Source: Litoditis marina (taxonomy: Eukaryota; Nematoda; Chromadorea; Rhabditida; Rhabditidae). Taken from it: a stretch of DNA of 64,000 nucleotides. Positions 41,410 through 53,100 of this stretch are shown here, in pieces; within the stretch, counting starts at the first letter, position 1, and every line of letters begins with the position of its first letter. Under the pieces are notes generated by a model, which saw nothing but the letters and a program-made list of their open reading frames with translations, did not search any database and was not told the origin of the DNA. Both the position numbers and the translations under genes were made by a program. The stretch covers positions 39,341,336 to 39,405,335 of the forward strand of contig OZ038433.1 of NCBI GenBank assembly GCA_964036275.1. The letters are read 5' to 3'.

Positions 41410-43365
41410 ATGAACTTCACACTACCGAGCAGTTATCCATTCATCTATGTGAGATTCATGCATTACTGTACTCTATTCACTGTTCCTATTTCAATGTACT
41501 CTTTCTACTGCGTTGTGTGTCATTCTCCCAAACAAATGACTAGGTTGTACAGGAAACTGCTACTCAGCAACGTTTTGTTGTAAGTTATCTCAACAGAAAA
41601 AAATGAACAATGAAGCCAAACTCGAATTTTCAAAAAAAAACTCGAAAAACTCGAAAACTGGAAAACTCGAAAAAATCGATTTTCGAGTTTCGAGTTTGGC
41701 CTCGTTCCAGGTCGGAAATGAGCGACAAATGAGCGAGTTACAGCACTTTTTTTGCTATTCAAAACATAAAAGGCTTCTTTTGAGTGTGATATATCTCATG
41801 AGTTAGTTATATATATCATGCTGGTAGGCAACTCACCGAGTTGAAGTTGTAGTCTGAACTTTTGCACAGCACAGTTCTCTGACACAGACCTAGAAAACAT
41901 CGTAATCAAACAACAAACCGTGAATTCAACTAAAATTCCGCTGTTGCCTGTGTTCAGTGAAACGAACGCTATCCTGCTACACGTCTTTAAATTTAAACTA
42001 CTGACATATTCCTAATTGGTAAAATCCCTACTTTTTCAGAATTTTCGGTCTTCAAGGTTGAACAAACGATTTCGATCTCAAAGCAAACTAAATCGATGTT
42101 GACTTTTCAGCACCGGTCTATTCGATGTGGGAATGACGAGTTTGGTTACTCCGGTTATGCTCATCCCAACTGTTGGGGGTTATCCGGCCGGACTGTTAAA
42201 TTATTTGGATATTGGTACCATATACCAGATGCTGACACAAGTTGTCCTCCTTATAGGTTTGTCAGCATTGCAATTGGAACGCAAATACGCATAGTTTTCA
42301 ACTTATGCATGAAAACGTGTATTATAACTGAATAACATTGACTTTTCGCAAGTGTGGAGCTCTTGGCAACGTGCTCGTTCTCTTCTCTCTCTTGACAATG
42401 TTTTTCAATTACAGTTAAGTTACATAACAATTGATTTCAGCCACCGTCGTTTCTATATTTCAATGTTTTCACTATCGTTTTAACAGTCTTGTGCCGGACA
42501 GTTCGTGGATGAGAATGACAACCAAAGTATCTGTGACCGTATACTTATGTCTTCAAATAGTCTGTTGTTCAACAGTTAGTGGTCTCTACTACGTTGCTGT
42601 TAGAATTCTGGACGACAGGCGAAAGCTGGCGCAGGTTTGTATAGTCGTCATGTTCCCAAAAAGTTCACACTTCCAATCACATTCAAATTTGTATATTATC
42701 AAGCTACTGAGAGAAAAAGCCTGATCTATGCTTTTTTTCTCACCAAACAGCATTAACCGAAAATTCCGACTAGGTATTTTAGGAATGACAGAAATTAAAA
42801 CTGGGACGGAACGGTTCTAACAATCACATGCAGATAAATTTCCAATCGTTCAAGTTTCACTCACGCGAGAACCAAGAAAAACATACTATTCTAATGAGGT
42901 TTCACAAAGTGTATAAGATTTATCGGCCGTCTTTGCAACACATTGTATATTATCATTCGCAGGAATATCCAAAAATAAGTGAGGAATTGTTGTTTTTCCG
43001 CACAATAACAATCGCAGCATTCTCGTCGTCTCTAATGACAACTTTCTATTATTCTGCATTTGTTGTAGCCGTAGTTGTTGTTTCTATTGTTATATTCTTC
43101 GTTCGCTATTCTTTCTACATATTGAACCAACACACTAAACTAATGTCGACGCGAACTAATGATATAAAGAGGAGTTTTCTGGTGGCACTCATATTGCAGG
43201 TGGGGAAAGTCTGTCTCAATAAAAACAGCATATGTACTTATATGACTCTATAATTTATTTAAAAATCGAGATGTAGAAAGTACAACACGAAAACGCTTTC
43301 AATAAACGTTGGACTGAATGACAGGAAGGTTCTCATGCAATTGTCTCCAATATTGTGTGTACTTC

Positions 43366-43402
<37 letters not shown>

Positions 43403-44166
43403 TAATAATAATTTAAAGTTTGTTGCGTGTATATAAATTACAACTATAGCACTTTTGTTCTTCAGTCGTCTGTTCATTTTTCGCTGTTAGGTCTGCCGCT
43501 AGCCGGACTTGCTCTACAAATGTACCTGCACATCATAGATCTTTGTGAGTCTCGAAATACCGAACGTGACCTAATGATATTGAACGGAATTTTCGCATGA
43601 AAAATAAAGAAATTGTTGTACGTTCCCGGATGAAGAACAACTCAACATTCACAAAAACCACATCTTTACACATTACTTCTAACCATCTGTCCAACTTGTA
43701 AGAGGCCATATTATTCATTTAACCAACACTACAAACATCCCAAACGCGCGGTGCCAAGGAAGCGTGGATAGCGCCGAAGGCTTCCGAAAAATCCGTCCAA
43801 ATATATAATTGTGCAACCAAAATAACACTAACCACAGTTTCTGTATTTTCAGCGCTTACTAATTCGCTCGTACTGATATTTTCTCTCCATGGCGTGGCCG
43901 GGTTGGTCACAATGATTTATGTAAACAGGAGTTATGGAACAGTCTCCAAACGAATTATACGGAAAGGTGAGGCGTGAGAGAAATTATTGAAAAATGGACA
44001 GTCTGAACTCTACGTCTTGCCTTCACTACGACACGAATAAAAACAGTGAAACCAAACTACAAACACATCAGACGAAGAGAACATGAACAGTTTTAGCCAA
44101 CGGTCTCCTTGAGCGACCCCACAGTGTATTTCCATTGCAGTCCTACTGTTCTTCATATCTTCATGA
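41410..44166 (+). CDS. Nematode 7TM chemoreceptor, SRH-like, 7 exons
   Basis: Exons: 41410..41579, 42111..42256, 42441..42634, 42963..43199, 43466..43544, 43853..43966, 44141..44166. Phases agree, giving 321 residues, typical of SRH receptors. They are seven-helix receptors thought to act in sensory neurons. Family features in order: TM1 with PISMYSFYCVVCHSPKQM (usual SPK/TPxxM after TM1), TM2-3 PTVGGYPAGLLNY, FQCFHYRFNSLVP in the place of the family's FENR motif, TM5 YYSAFVVAVVVVSIVIFFV, KLMSTRTNDIKRSFLVALIL before TM6, and TM7 SLHGVAGLVTMIYVNRSY. The last exon (eight codons) is the shortest consistent ending. An alternative acceptor at 44095 would give a longer tail that does not look like the family. 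Ligand unknown. Confidence 0.85.
43367..43412. repeat. (AAT)n microsatellite in receptor intron 4
   Basis: About 14 AAT/AAC trinucleotides in a row. Confidence 0.9.
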
Positions 44167-44696
44167 TAGAAATCTTGATGAATCGAAAAAGTTTATCTCC
44201 AAACGATATTCAACGATTCATGCGATCTTTGGCAAAGATTGGATCATATTCCTCGATAAAATTCCTGTTCGAGATACTGTTCCTATTCGGGAAGTTTTTT
44301 CATTTGTTCATTCTATGTCACACCAAAATATCATATTTATAAATTGTTTAGTTTTTGGGCAAAATGTACGTTGTACGTGTTTTAATTAACTGTATATTTC
44401 TAACCGTATCCAATTGGTGCAGGCAGTGTGTTCAACCTGACGTAGCATGTGCGAACAGTCGGGGAAGTTTGGGGTCAACTGGGAGCAAGCTCTTATTGTA
44501 TTTCGTTGTATCGTTCAGTATTGCAGTATTGAACAAACTTGCGTTGTTCGAAACAACTAAACACGTCTTTCAAACCATTGTACTGGAAACGGTATAAGCC
44601 TATAAGGTAGTTTCGCCACAGTATTTACAGTAATTTCCTGTATTGCAACGACGCTTGCTGTGAGAGCTTGTCAACTTGTCATGCGTATAGTCAGTC
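44167..44696. other. Intergenic stretch, no gene recognised
   Basis: Overlapping ORFs of 77-84 codons (about 44109-44389) follow the receptor. They show no family resemblance, and I leave them unannotated. Confidence 0.35.
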
Positions 44697-45900
44697 TATG
44701 GTGCCGTTTCTCTGCTTACCAACAATCTTACTTTCTCACAAAAAAATCTCACTTTCTTACAAAAAATCTGACTTTCTCACAATTAGTCTCACTTTCTCAC
44801 GAACCATCTCACTTTCTCACGAAAATCTCATTTTATCACGAAAAATCTTAGTTTCTCATGAAAAATCATGCGTTCACAAAAACATCTTACCTTCTCGAAA
44901 AGGCCCAATTTTTCCAAATTTCAGTTTCTAACCTCTTTTTTCTCGTTTTACATTCTCCTTTGAACAAAAATATTTTTGGGAGTGGAGAAATTAAGTTGTC
45001 TTCGGTTTTTTTAAACTTTTGTATCAGCAAATAGTGATAAACAGCAACAGTGTCTTCAGCACCTTTACTACTACAAACTCTGAAAGTTTGAAAGCAAAAT
45101 TACATAAATTCTCTGTGTCATTGTCCAGGTCAAAATTATTGGGGAACTATTTACTTTCACCCACAGTTTTTGCTTATGCTGAAATTTAGTCCCGCAGTAC
45201 TTTTAGCCCTACACTTAGGAAAGTTACATGGCTCCGTTCTAACTAAGGGTCCCTCTGAAGGTCCCATTTCAATATCCCAATATCCCGATGACCCATTTCA
45301 AATTCTCATCGTCCCGATGTCTTGTTTCCATGCGTTGCTTCGACTATTCTAGAGCACGTTAGAGACTGTACATTAGGCGGAGAGTGCGAGACGACAATGT
45401 GAGAGAGTGTGTAGACGTGAGAGAGCGCCAGACAGCTGAGTGAAAGAAACATAGATGACAAACGCGCAGAGCACAGACACTGAAGGACATGGTTATTCGA
45501 CGAGAAAATTAAAGAATGCGACATTGGGACTTTGGAACGAGACATTAAGACATTGGGACATTGAATTGCGGTTGGGGGGCCAAACTACCACGGAGGGAAG
45601 AGTGGCGAAAGTCAAAATATCCCGAATGAATGAAATTCGAGATGGAATCTCATTAAAACGAAGCTCTGTTGAATGGGGAAAGAATAAAAATTTCACCCTG
45701 AGGGTCACATTTTCACATTTTAATGTAAGATTTTTTGTCAGAAAGTGAGTTTCATTTGAGAAAGGGAGACTGATTCTAAGAAATTCAGATGAATTGTAAG
45801 AAAGTCAGATTTTTTGTAAGAAAGTCAGACTTTTTTGTAAGAAAGTAAGATTTTTTGTAAGAAAGTGAGATTGTGAGAAAGCAGAGAAACGGGCCCTATG
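44697..45900. mobile_element. Second fold-back element, 1.2 kb, GTTTCTCTGC termini
   Basis: The left end CTATGGTGCCGTTTCTCTGC is mirrored by GCAGAGAAACGGGCCCTATG at the right end. Inside each end are tandem ~18-bp units: ATCTCACTTTCTTACAAAAA at left (about 44730-44880) and its reverse complement at right (about 45780-45880). The ~850-bp core (45000-45770) has an ORF of ~97 codons (45455-45748) that I do not recognise. The right terminus shares AAACGGGCCCTAT with the subterminal part of the 4.76-kb fold-back element. Confidence 0.75.
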
Positions 45901-46219
45901 ACCACAATTCGACCAGGTGGCGACGAGAGAGTTCAGCTCATGGTTAACATATTGCTATGATAGGTGATGTTTATTATAAAGTTTGCTTTCGTACTAATAA
46001 AAATTAGTAATAAACAAATACAAACTACAATGAGCAGAATATTTTTGATTCACATTGAATTTGATTTTAGTAGTTCTCAACCGATGAAATGACAACAAAA
46101 CAATCTTCTTCTCAAAAGTTCCTGGTGCACTTACGACGCACATCCAGTAAAAATCTCAACTGGTTCTGTTGTAAACAACAAAAATCACAAAAGATAGCGA
46201 GTTACTCATCTTTTCCTTT

Positions 46220-46341
46220 GGTCAGGGGAAAAACCATTCATTCTGTACACTGATGCCTGTGGAGAAGGAGTAGGAGCAGTACTGTCACAGGAGGGTAAGG
46301 ACAAACTCATACATCCGGTGTGTTTCGCGTCAAAAGGGTTG
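46220..46341 (+). other. 122-bp copy of the retrotransposon's RNase H region abutting the 5' LTR
   Basis: 46220-46341 is identical by eye to 50904-51025, the start of the RNase H domain (encoding FILYTDACGEGVGAVLSQ). It ends flush with the 5' LTR, and the final TG is shared by fragment and LTR. Upstream of 46220 the sequence is unrelated to the element. Confidence 0.9.
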
Positions 46342-46640
46342 TTGAGATATAGTATTCTGGTGATATAGTATTCATTATGTGTCGTGTTCGTAAATATTGT
46401 GTACGCATGACGTCGCGGTCAAAGCCCGTGGTGCAATAACACGGTGGCGGCCAAGACAGGCGGTACATTGTCTAATCGATATATTTCGTTGTTGTTATCT
46501 TGTTTCTGTTCTGTTTGGCTTTGGATTTCTTCGATATAAATTCAAGGTTACATTCTTTTGTTCTGTTTCAAGTGGTTTTCTACCACGTATTATCTTTATA
46601 TTTTGCATTTCACTGTTTACACGAACTTCCGTTCGTAACT
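46340..46640 (+). repeat. 5' LTR
   Basis: 301 bp, TGTTGAGATATAG to CGTTCGTAACT. Contains TCGATATAAATT (46525-46545) as a possible TATA element. It carries a 91-codon ORF that is not a gene. Confidence 0.9.
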
Positions 46641-46762
46641 TGGGGGCCGAACCACTCAATAGGCAAAAGTAACAGGTTCACCAGGTGAGTTTCGATTTGG
46701 AGGATTTTATCGGAAGTTCTTCATCGTCGTCGCCGTGGCCTGTTCGTCCGCCGCCAACATCA

Positions 46763-46915
46763 CCAGTTTAGTGTCCTTGGGGTGTACCTTGGACGCTAAA
46801 TCTGCTGCATCGTCAACATCGCCAACATCGCCAGTTTAGTGTCCTTGGGGTGTACCTTGGACGCTAAATCTGCTGCATCGTCATCGTAGTGTTCTTGGGG
46901 TGTACCTTGAGCACT
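46763..46915 (+). repeat. Tandem repeat in the retrotransposon leader
   Basis: Two full ~70-bp copies and a partial third of a unit containing CATCGCCAGTTTAGTGTCCT and TTGGGGTGTACCTTGGACGC. Lies between the 5' LTR and the ORF. Confidence 0.85.
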
Positions 46916-47170
46916 ACCTCTATACAACAATTTATACTGTGAAATACTAGGTAGAGGCTCTACCCACGACGTATTGTCACCGACCCCCGCTGAGTAAGCA
47001 ACCACTTGAAAAAGTGGCAATAGCCTTTTCCCTAGGAGAAGTGCTGCCCATTTTTTTTTGTGGTGATTATTTGGCGAGGTTCGGAGATTGTATATTGTAT
47101 TGCATTGGATATTATATCGTGTGTTGGAATCGATTGGAGTGGGCTACAAGAATAACAAGGATATTGCAGA

Positions 47171-50100
47171 ATGTCGGGAAGTGAGTCAACACAACAGACG
47201 GACAACTCGAACAAGGGACCTGCTGCGGTGGCAACAGAAGCAGCAAGATCGGTGAGTAGCAGAGGGTCAAGTAGAAGAACGAGAGTGGTAGACATGAACA
47301 CATCAGCCGTAGTAATCGGGGCAAAGGACCTAGCTGTAATTGAGAGATACATCGAGAGAATAGCAGTTCGGGCAGAAGAAGCAGTCGCAAAATTCAAGAG
47401 AATAGGCAAAGAGAGAGAGGAAATCATGAGACCCGTACGAGAACAAGTGACAGAAACGATTCAAAGAGTGCGCGAGGTTCTGGGGAAACATGAAGGGAAA
47501 GATTTGGTAGACAAAGGACTTGCAGAAGGGCTGAAATACTTGAATATACAATCGGGGCAAGATCTCAAAACAGTGTTGGAAAGGGCAAAGGTTGACAAAA
47601 CAAGAGTGAAGGAACTGTGTGAGATTTGGGAGTGTGAACGAGAAGAAGTAGTGGGAATAGCACAGGAGAAACAGACAATATTGGATACCCTGAGCAACAC
47701 ATATAATTGCGAGGAAGAAGAAATTGTCGACGAATGTGAGAAACTAGAAAGGGAAGGAGAAGAGCTGAGAGAATTGAGTGATGAAATGCAAAGTCAACAT
47801 TTTCAGACCGAGCGGATCGATGAAGAAGCACTCCTCGATGATGATGGATCTCCTATCACGACTATAGGTGAGGATAACTGGAGAGAATTGGAAGACATGA
47901 GTTTGAGGCAAGGAAACGAGACATCTAATGACAATTGCTTGCAGATGCGCACACCGAGAAGTTGCTCATCGGGCCAGCACCAACAAAGGACGGAGAGAGA
48001 GCCAGCAGGAACACCAACAGTGCCAAGAGGTATGATGAACGATTTTTTGAATGATGTGCATAGCCAAAGGGCGAACAATCAGATAGAAAATCACATGGGA
48101 AATGACGGAATGGCACAAGCATTGGTACAACTACTGAAATCACAAGCAGTCCCAAAATTGGAACCATTTAATGGGGAAAAAGGGGGAAGTTGGAAGGAGT
48201 ATGTGGAAGCATTCCTATTGAGATACCCGAGAGACACTTGGAGCGATGTACAATTGAAGGCTTTGATAAAGGATGTGTTGATCGGGAACGCTAGGGCTCA
48301 TTATGGCACGCTATCTGAGAAAGAGAAACAAGGATCTTTTGATGAACTGGTAAAAGCAATGAATATCAGACTACGTGGGACAGAAAAAGTGGGACGACTA
48401 AAGGCATTGGAAATACTGAGGGCATTGAAAATTAGACAAGGGCAAAGTGTGGCAAAATTCTGTATAGAATTGGAAAAATGGACATCACGTGCGGAACCCG
48501 GTAGGTCACCCGAATCGTTGTCTTTCACGAGAGCTGAGATATTGTACCAACAATTAGCGGAGTGGGACGGAGCTTTCCACCTGGCACAAATACTGGAGAC
48601 CACGGACGCGCAACATGTATACGACAAGATGAAAGACATGGCAATGACACTGGAACGTACAAAACAATTCACAAGGGCAAATGCAAACAAGAAGACAGAA
48701 GAAAGAACAGGGTACTCGACAAAACCAAATATGGGAGCAGAGTCAGAGGGAAAATCAGGATGTTTTCACTGCGGTAAGCCAGGGCACTTCAGAAAAGACT
48801 GCAGGAAACTGAGGAGAGAAATGTCAGGTGATTGGGGACAACAAGGACAATATCGGGCAGTGACAGGGAACAATTATGGGAACCAAGGTTACAATACAAA
48901 TCTAACAGGCCAATATCAACCACAACATCGACCATTTGTACCACAGAACCAGACTACACAACCACAACAGCAAAATCGACAATTTGCACCACAAGTACAG
49001 CCAGCGAATACACAACAGCAGAACAGATCTTTCGCGCCCAACCCACAACCCCCGCCACAACAGCAAACACGGTCATTTGCGACGAGAGTAGTGGAGGAAT
49101 TTCGATTGTGTAACCAGATATCAGAACTACAACAGGAGAAGGGAACAAACGCGGCAGTGTATGGGGATAAACCTATGGTGGTGCTAGACATTTTAGGTGG
49201 ACAGTACAGCGCGCTGATTGACACAGGATCCCAACTATCGATCATGTCAGCACAAGTGGTTGAGCAAGCAATGGCAAGAGGTATGGACGTGGACACATTA
49301 GTCAGGGAGGTTTCGAGACCAAAACACAACAAGGTCCTAGACGCATCGGGAAGAGAAATGAAATTTGTGGGACTAGCAGAAGTCGAAGTCAAGGTACCGG
49401 AAAATGGAAAGATACAACCTGTAATTTGGCACATAGACAAAAATCGGGAGGGTATCATGATATTGGGAACCAACGCGCTGGAAGAGCTGGGCGTCAGATT
49501 GGTCATGGACGCGAAGGAGGAACCGGTAGAAGTAGCTGAGGTAGCAGAAAGGGTTGTAGTAAGCACAGGACAAACAAAGACGGTACGGTTGACGGCAGCG
49601 AAAAATGGTAGAAACGCGGGAATATTATGGTCTCGAGACGAAAGGATTCCGTCAGGCGTGTTCAACATCAATATGGGAGGAGTAGTGGAAGTTGAAGTAG
49701 CAAATAGGGCAGAACAAGCTATGGTATTCCAAAAAGGGGAAACACTGGGAGAATGGGGAAATGAAACATTCAGAAAGGTGCCAATGGATACAGCCTGGGA
49801 GATGTTAGACGACCAACAAGGAAGACCGGAACTGGAGGAAAAGGAAAGGGATGAAAATTTGTTGAGTATACTGAGGAAAAACCGGACGGAAAATATGATG
49901 AGCGACAAATTGGAAAAATTAGTTCGGGAATTTCGGGATGTTTTCACCATCAACGATGCAGAATTGACTAGGACAGATGCGGTAACACATGACATCGACA
50001 CAGGAAGCAGTGACCCAATCAAACAGAAAACCAGGCCAGTACCGATAGGGGCGAGAGCTAAGTTCAAGGAGATGATTGGGGATTTAGTGAAGAGGGATCT

Positions 50101-53100
50101 GATTGAGAAGAGTAAGTCAGCATGGGCGTCTCCGATCGTTTTGGTGGAGAAAAAGGACAAATCACTGCGGTTGTGTATCGACTACAGGGAACTAAACAAG
50201 GTGATCAAACAAGACTCGTACCCACTACCAGCCATTGACAAGGTACTACAAACATTGGGAGGGAAAAGTCATTTCAGCACGCTAGACATGTGCGCGGGAT
50301 ATTGGCAAATTCCACTCACGGAGGAGGCTAAGGAGAAGAGCGCATTCACCACATCCGAGGGCCTGTTTCAATTCAAAGTTTTACCATTCGGGTTGAGTAC
50401 TAGTCCTGCAACATTCCAACGGCTAATGGATACAGTACTGGAAAATGTCAGGGGCGATGAGGTGCACGTATATATTGACGACATCATGATAGCCACAGAA
50501 AATGAAGAACGACATTTGGAGGTACTAAGGGAGGTGTTCAAGGCACTACGGAAGGCTCATCTATGTTTGAAATCTCAGAAATGCAAATTGATGGAAAGAC
50601 GGGTACCATTTCTAGGACATGTGATTGACGAGGAAGGGGTTCACGTCGACCCAGAGAAGGTGAAAGCAATCAATGAATACCCACAACCTGACTCGGTGTC
50701 GAAACTGAGAACTTTCTTGGGTATGGCATCGTACTACAGAAAATTCGTATTGAAATTCGCAGCGCTAGCAAAACCATTACACGAATTGACTAGCCCAAAG
50801 GTCGCATGGAAGTGGGATGAACGGCGGAACGAGGCGTTCAAGAAACTGAAAGATACTTTGTGTCAAGCTCCAATTCTAGCCCAACCAGACATAGAAGGCG
50901 CGAGGTCAGGGGAAAAACCATTCATTCTGTACACTGATGCCTGTGGAGAAGGAGTAGGAGCAGTACTGTCACAGGAGGGTAAGGACAAACTCATACATCC
51001 GGTGTGTTTCGCGTCAAAAGGGTTGTCGAAGGCCGAGAGGAACTATCATGTGACGGATTTGGAAGCATTGGCGGTAGTACATGCGGTACACAAATTTCAT
51101 TATTTCTTGTATGGCATGAAAGTCGTTGTACGGACAGATCACCAACCTCTGACATGTTTGTTCAACAGGACGAATGTGTCGGGTAGAATAATGAGATGGG
51201 CACTGGAATTACAACGATATCATCTGAAAATCGAATACATCAAAGGGTCAGCAAATGCGGTTGCAGATGCGCTATCAAGAGGAACTTCGGTCACAGGGGA
51301 AGACGAACCAACATGGGCGGAAAACGAAAAAGTGGTATGCGCAATGGAAAATCAAAAACAAGAAAATTGGCTCGAATGGTTGAAAGAAGACGAAGAGTAT
51401 GAGGAAATATTCAAAAAGATTGAAATGGGGACGGGAGAAGGAAAAGTGAAACTGGAAAGGTGTAGGAACTGGATATGGATAGCAGATTGCAGGATAACAG
51501 AAACCAACTTGGAAATATCGGGGGATGATGGAAATTTCAGGAAGGTAGTACCGAAAAGGAAAAGAAGGGATCTGTTTAACCAGGCACACGGAGGAAAATG
51601 GGCAGGACATTTTGGGGCTAAGAAGGTGTTGAGGAAATTGAAAGCGGAATACTATTGGAACGGTATGGAACAAGATGTACACAGATGGCACAAAGAATGT
51701 CAACAATGTTTTGTGGGAAACGCGCACACAGGAAACATACCACCATTAAATCCAATCATAACAACCATGCCATATGAGTTAGTGGGAGTGGACATAATGG
51801 AGATGGGAGCAACAACATCGGGAAACAAGTACATACTGACAGTGGTGGACCATTTTTCCAAGTGGGCAGGGGCATACGCAATCCCTAACAAATCCGCGGA
51901 GGTAGTGGCAGAAACGCTAAACACAAGGTGGATATGCGAAGGGGGAAGATGGCCTAGAAAATTTCATTCGGATCAGGGTACAGAGTTCATCAACAGTGTA
52001 TTCGAACAACTGTGCAAACTCACAAACATCGACTGGTCATACACCAAAGGGTACAATCCGAGGGAAAACGGAATAACGGAAAGAGTCAACGGTACATTGG
52101 CGAAAATGCTGAAGAAGAGTGGAGTCACACCATGCGAATGGGACCAGATGCTACCATTTGTATTGTTTGCATACAACAACACCGCGCATGAAACAACGGG
52201 GGAGAGTCCATTTTTCTTGTTACATGGGTTCGATCAGAAAATGCCGGGAGAGAACCTTCCAGAACATGAACTGACACTGCACATTGTAGAGAAGGAGGAA
52301 TACCAAATGGAAGTAGTGGAAGGAATGAGGAGAATCAGGGAAATAGCTCGGGAGAGAAGTGAAGAAGAAAGAACAAGGGCAAAAGAGTACTATGACAACA
52401 AAAACGGAGTGGACAAAAGAACATATCCCAAAGTAGGAGATCGAGTATACATGAAAATTCCAACAGCAAAAGCGAAATCCAAACATCCGAAGTTGACAAA
52501 CGACCTGGCAGGCCCATACAGAGTACTGGAGACGAGTGAGAATTCGGCTCTAATCACAGAAATACACGGGAAACAAGAACCACTTCGAATAAACTTCGAC
52601 ATGCTCCTTCTGGTACCACCCACAATTGATGACACACCTATGACAGTAAAACAGAAGAGAAAAAGAGTGCAGAACAGACAAGCTGAAGGGATAGAAAACA
52701 TGGCAGTCAATCACATCATTTTCAGAAATGTGGAGATGAAGCTGGAGAGGAAGGTTCCGCTCCATCCCGCTTTTTCTTGCAAGGAGGAAAAGCTGGGGGG
52801 ATACGGAGGCGTCATGTTCACCCCGCAGTGCGAGACAGGCAGGTTGATTGCAAAGGACATCTTTGAGGGGATCCCGAGAATGGTGGAGACGATGCCGATG
52901 AATGGTATGTGTACTCACGCACACGTAACATCGGTGATGTTGGACCCAAGAATCGAACCTATCCACAAAGTGGCAAGAATCCTCAACGGAGCAGAACCGT
53001 ACTTCACCGTCAGAGGGTGGGCAGCCACCATCAGGAAGTTTATGTCATCATGTGCTCACTGTATGTCTCAGATGGGATTCATGGGTAACAAGCTGCCAGT

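Noticed and set aside
44109..44389. Extra receptor exon or separate gene after the SRH-like receptor
   Set aside because: The ORFs have no chemoreceptor features; the eight-codon exon ending at 44166 gives the right family length and phase.
46397..46672. 91-codon ORF repeated at 54061-54315
   Set aside because: The duplication is the LTR pair; the frame has no protein-like features beyond chance openness.
48916..50160. 414-codon minus-strand ORF
   Set aside because: It is exactly antisense to the protease/RT part of the gag-pol ORF. Its serine/phenylalanine-rich composition is what an A-rich coding strand gives in reverse.
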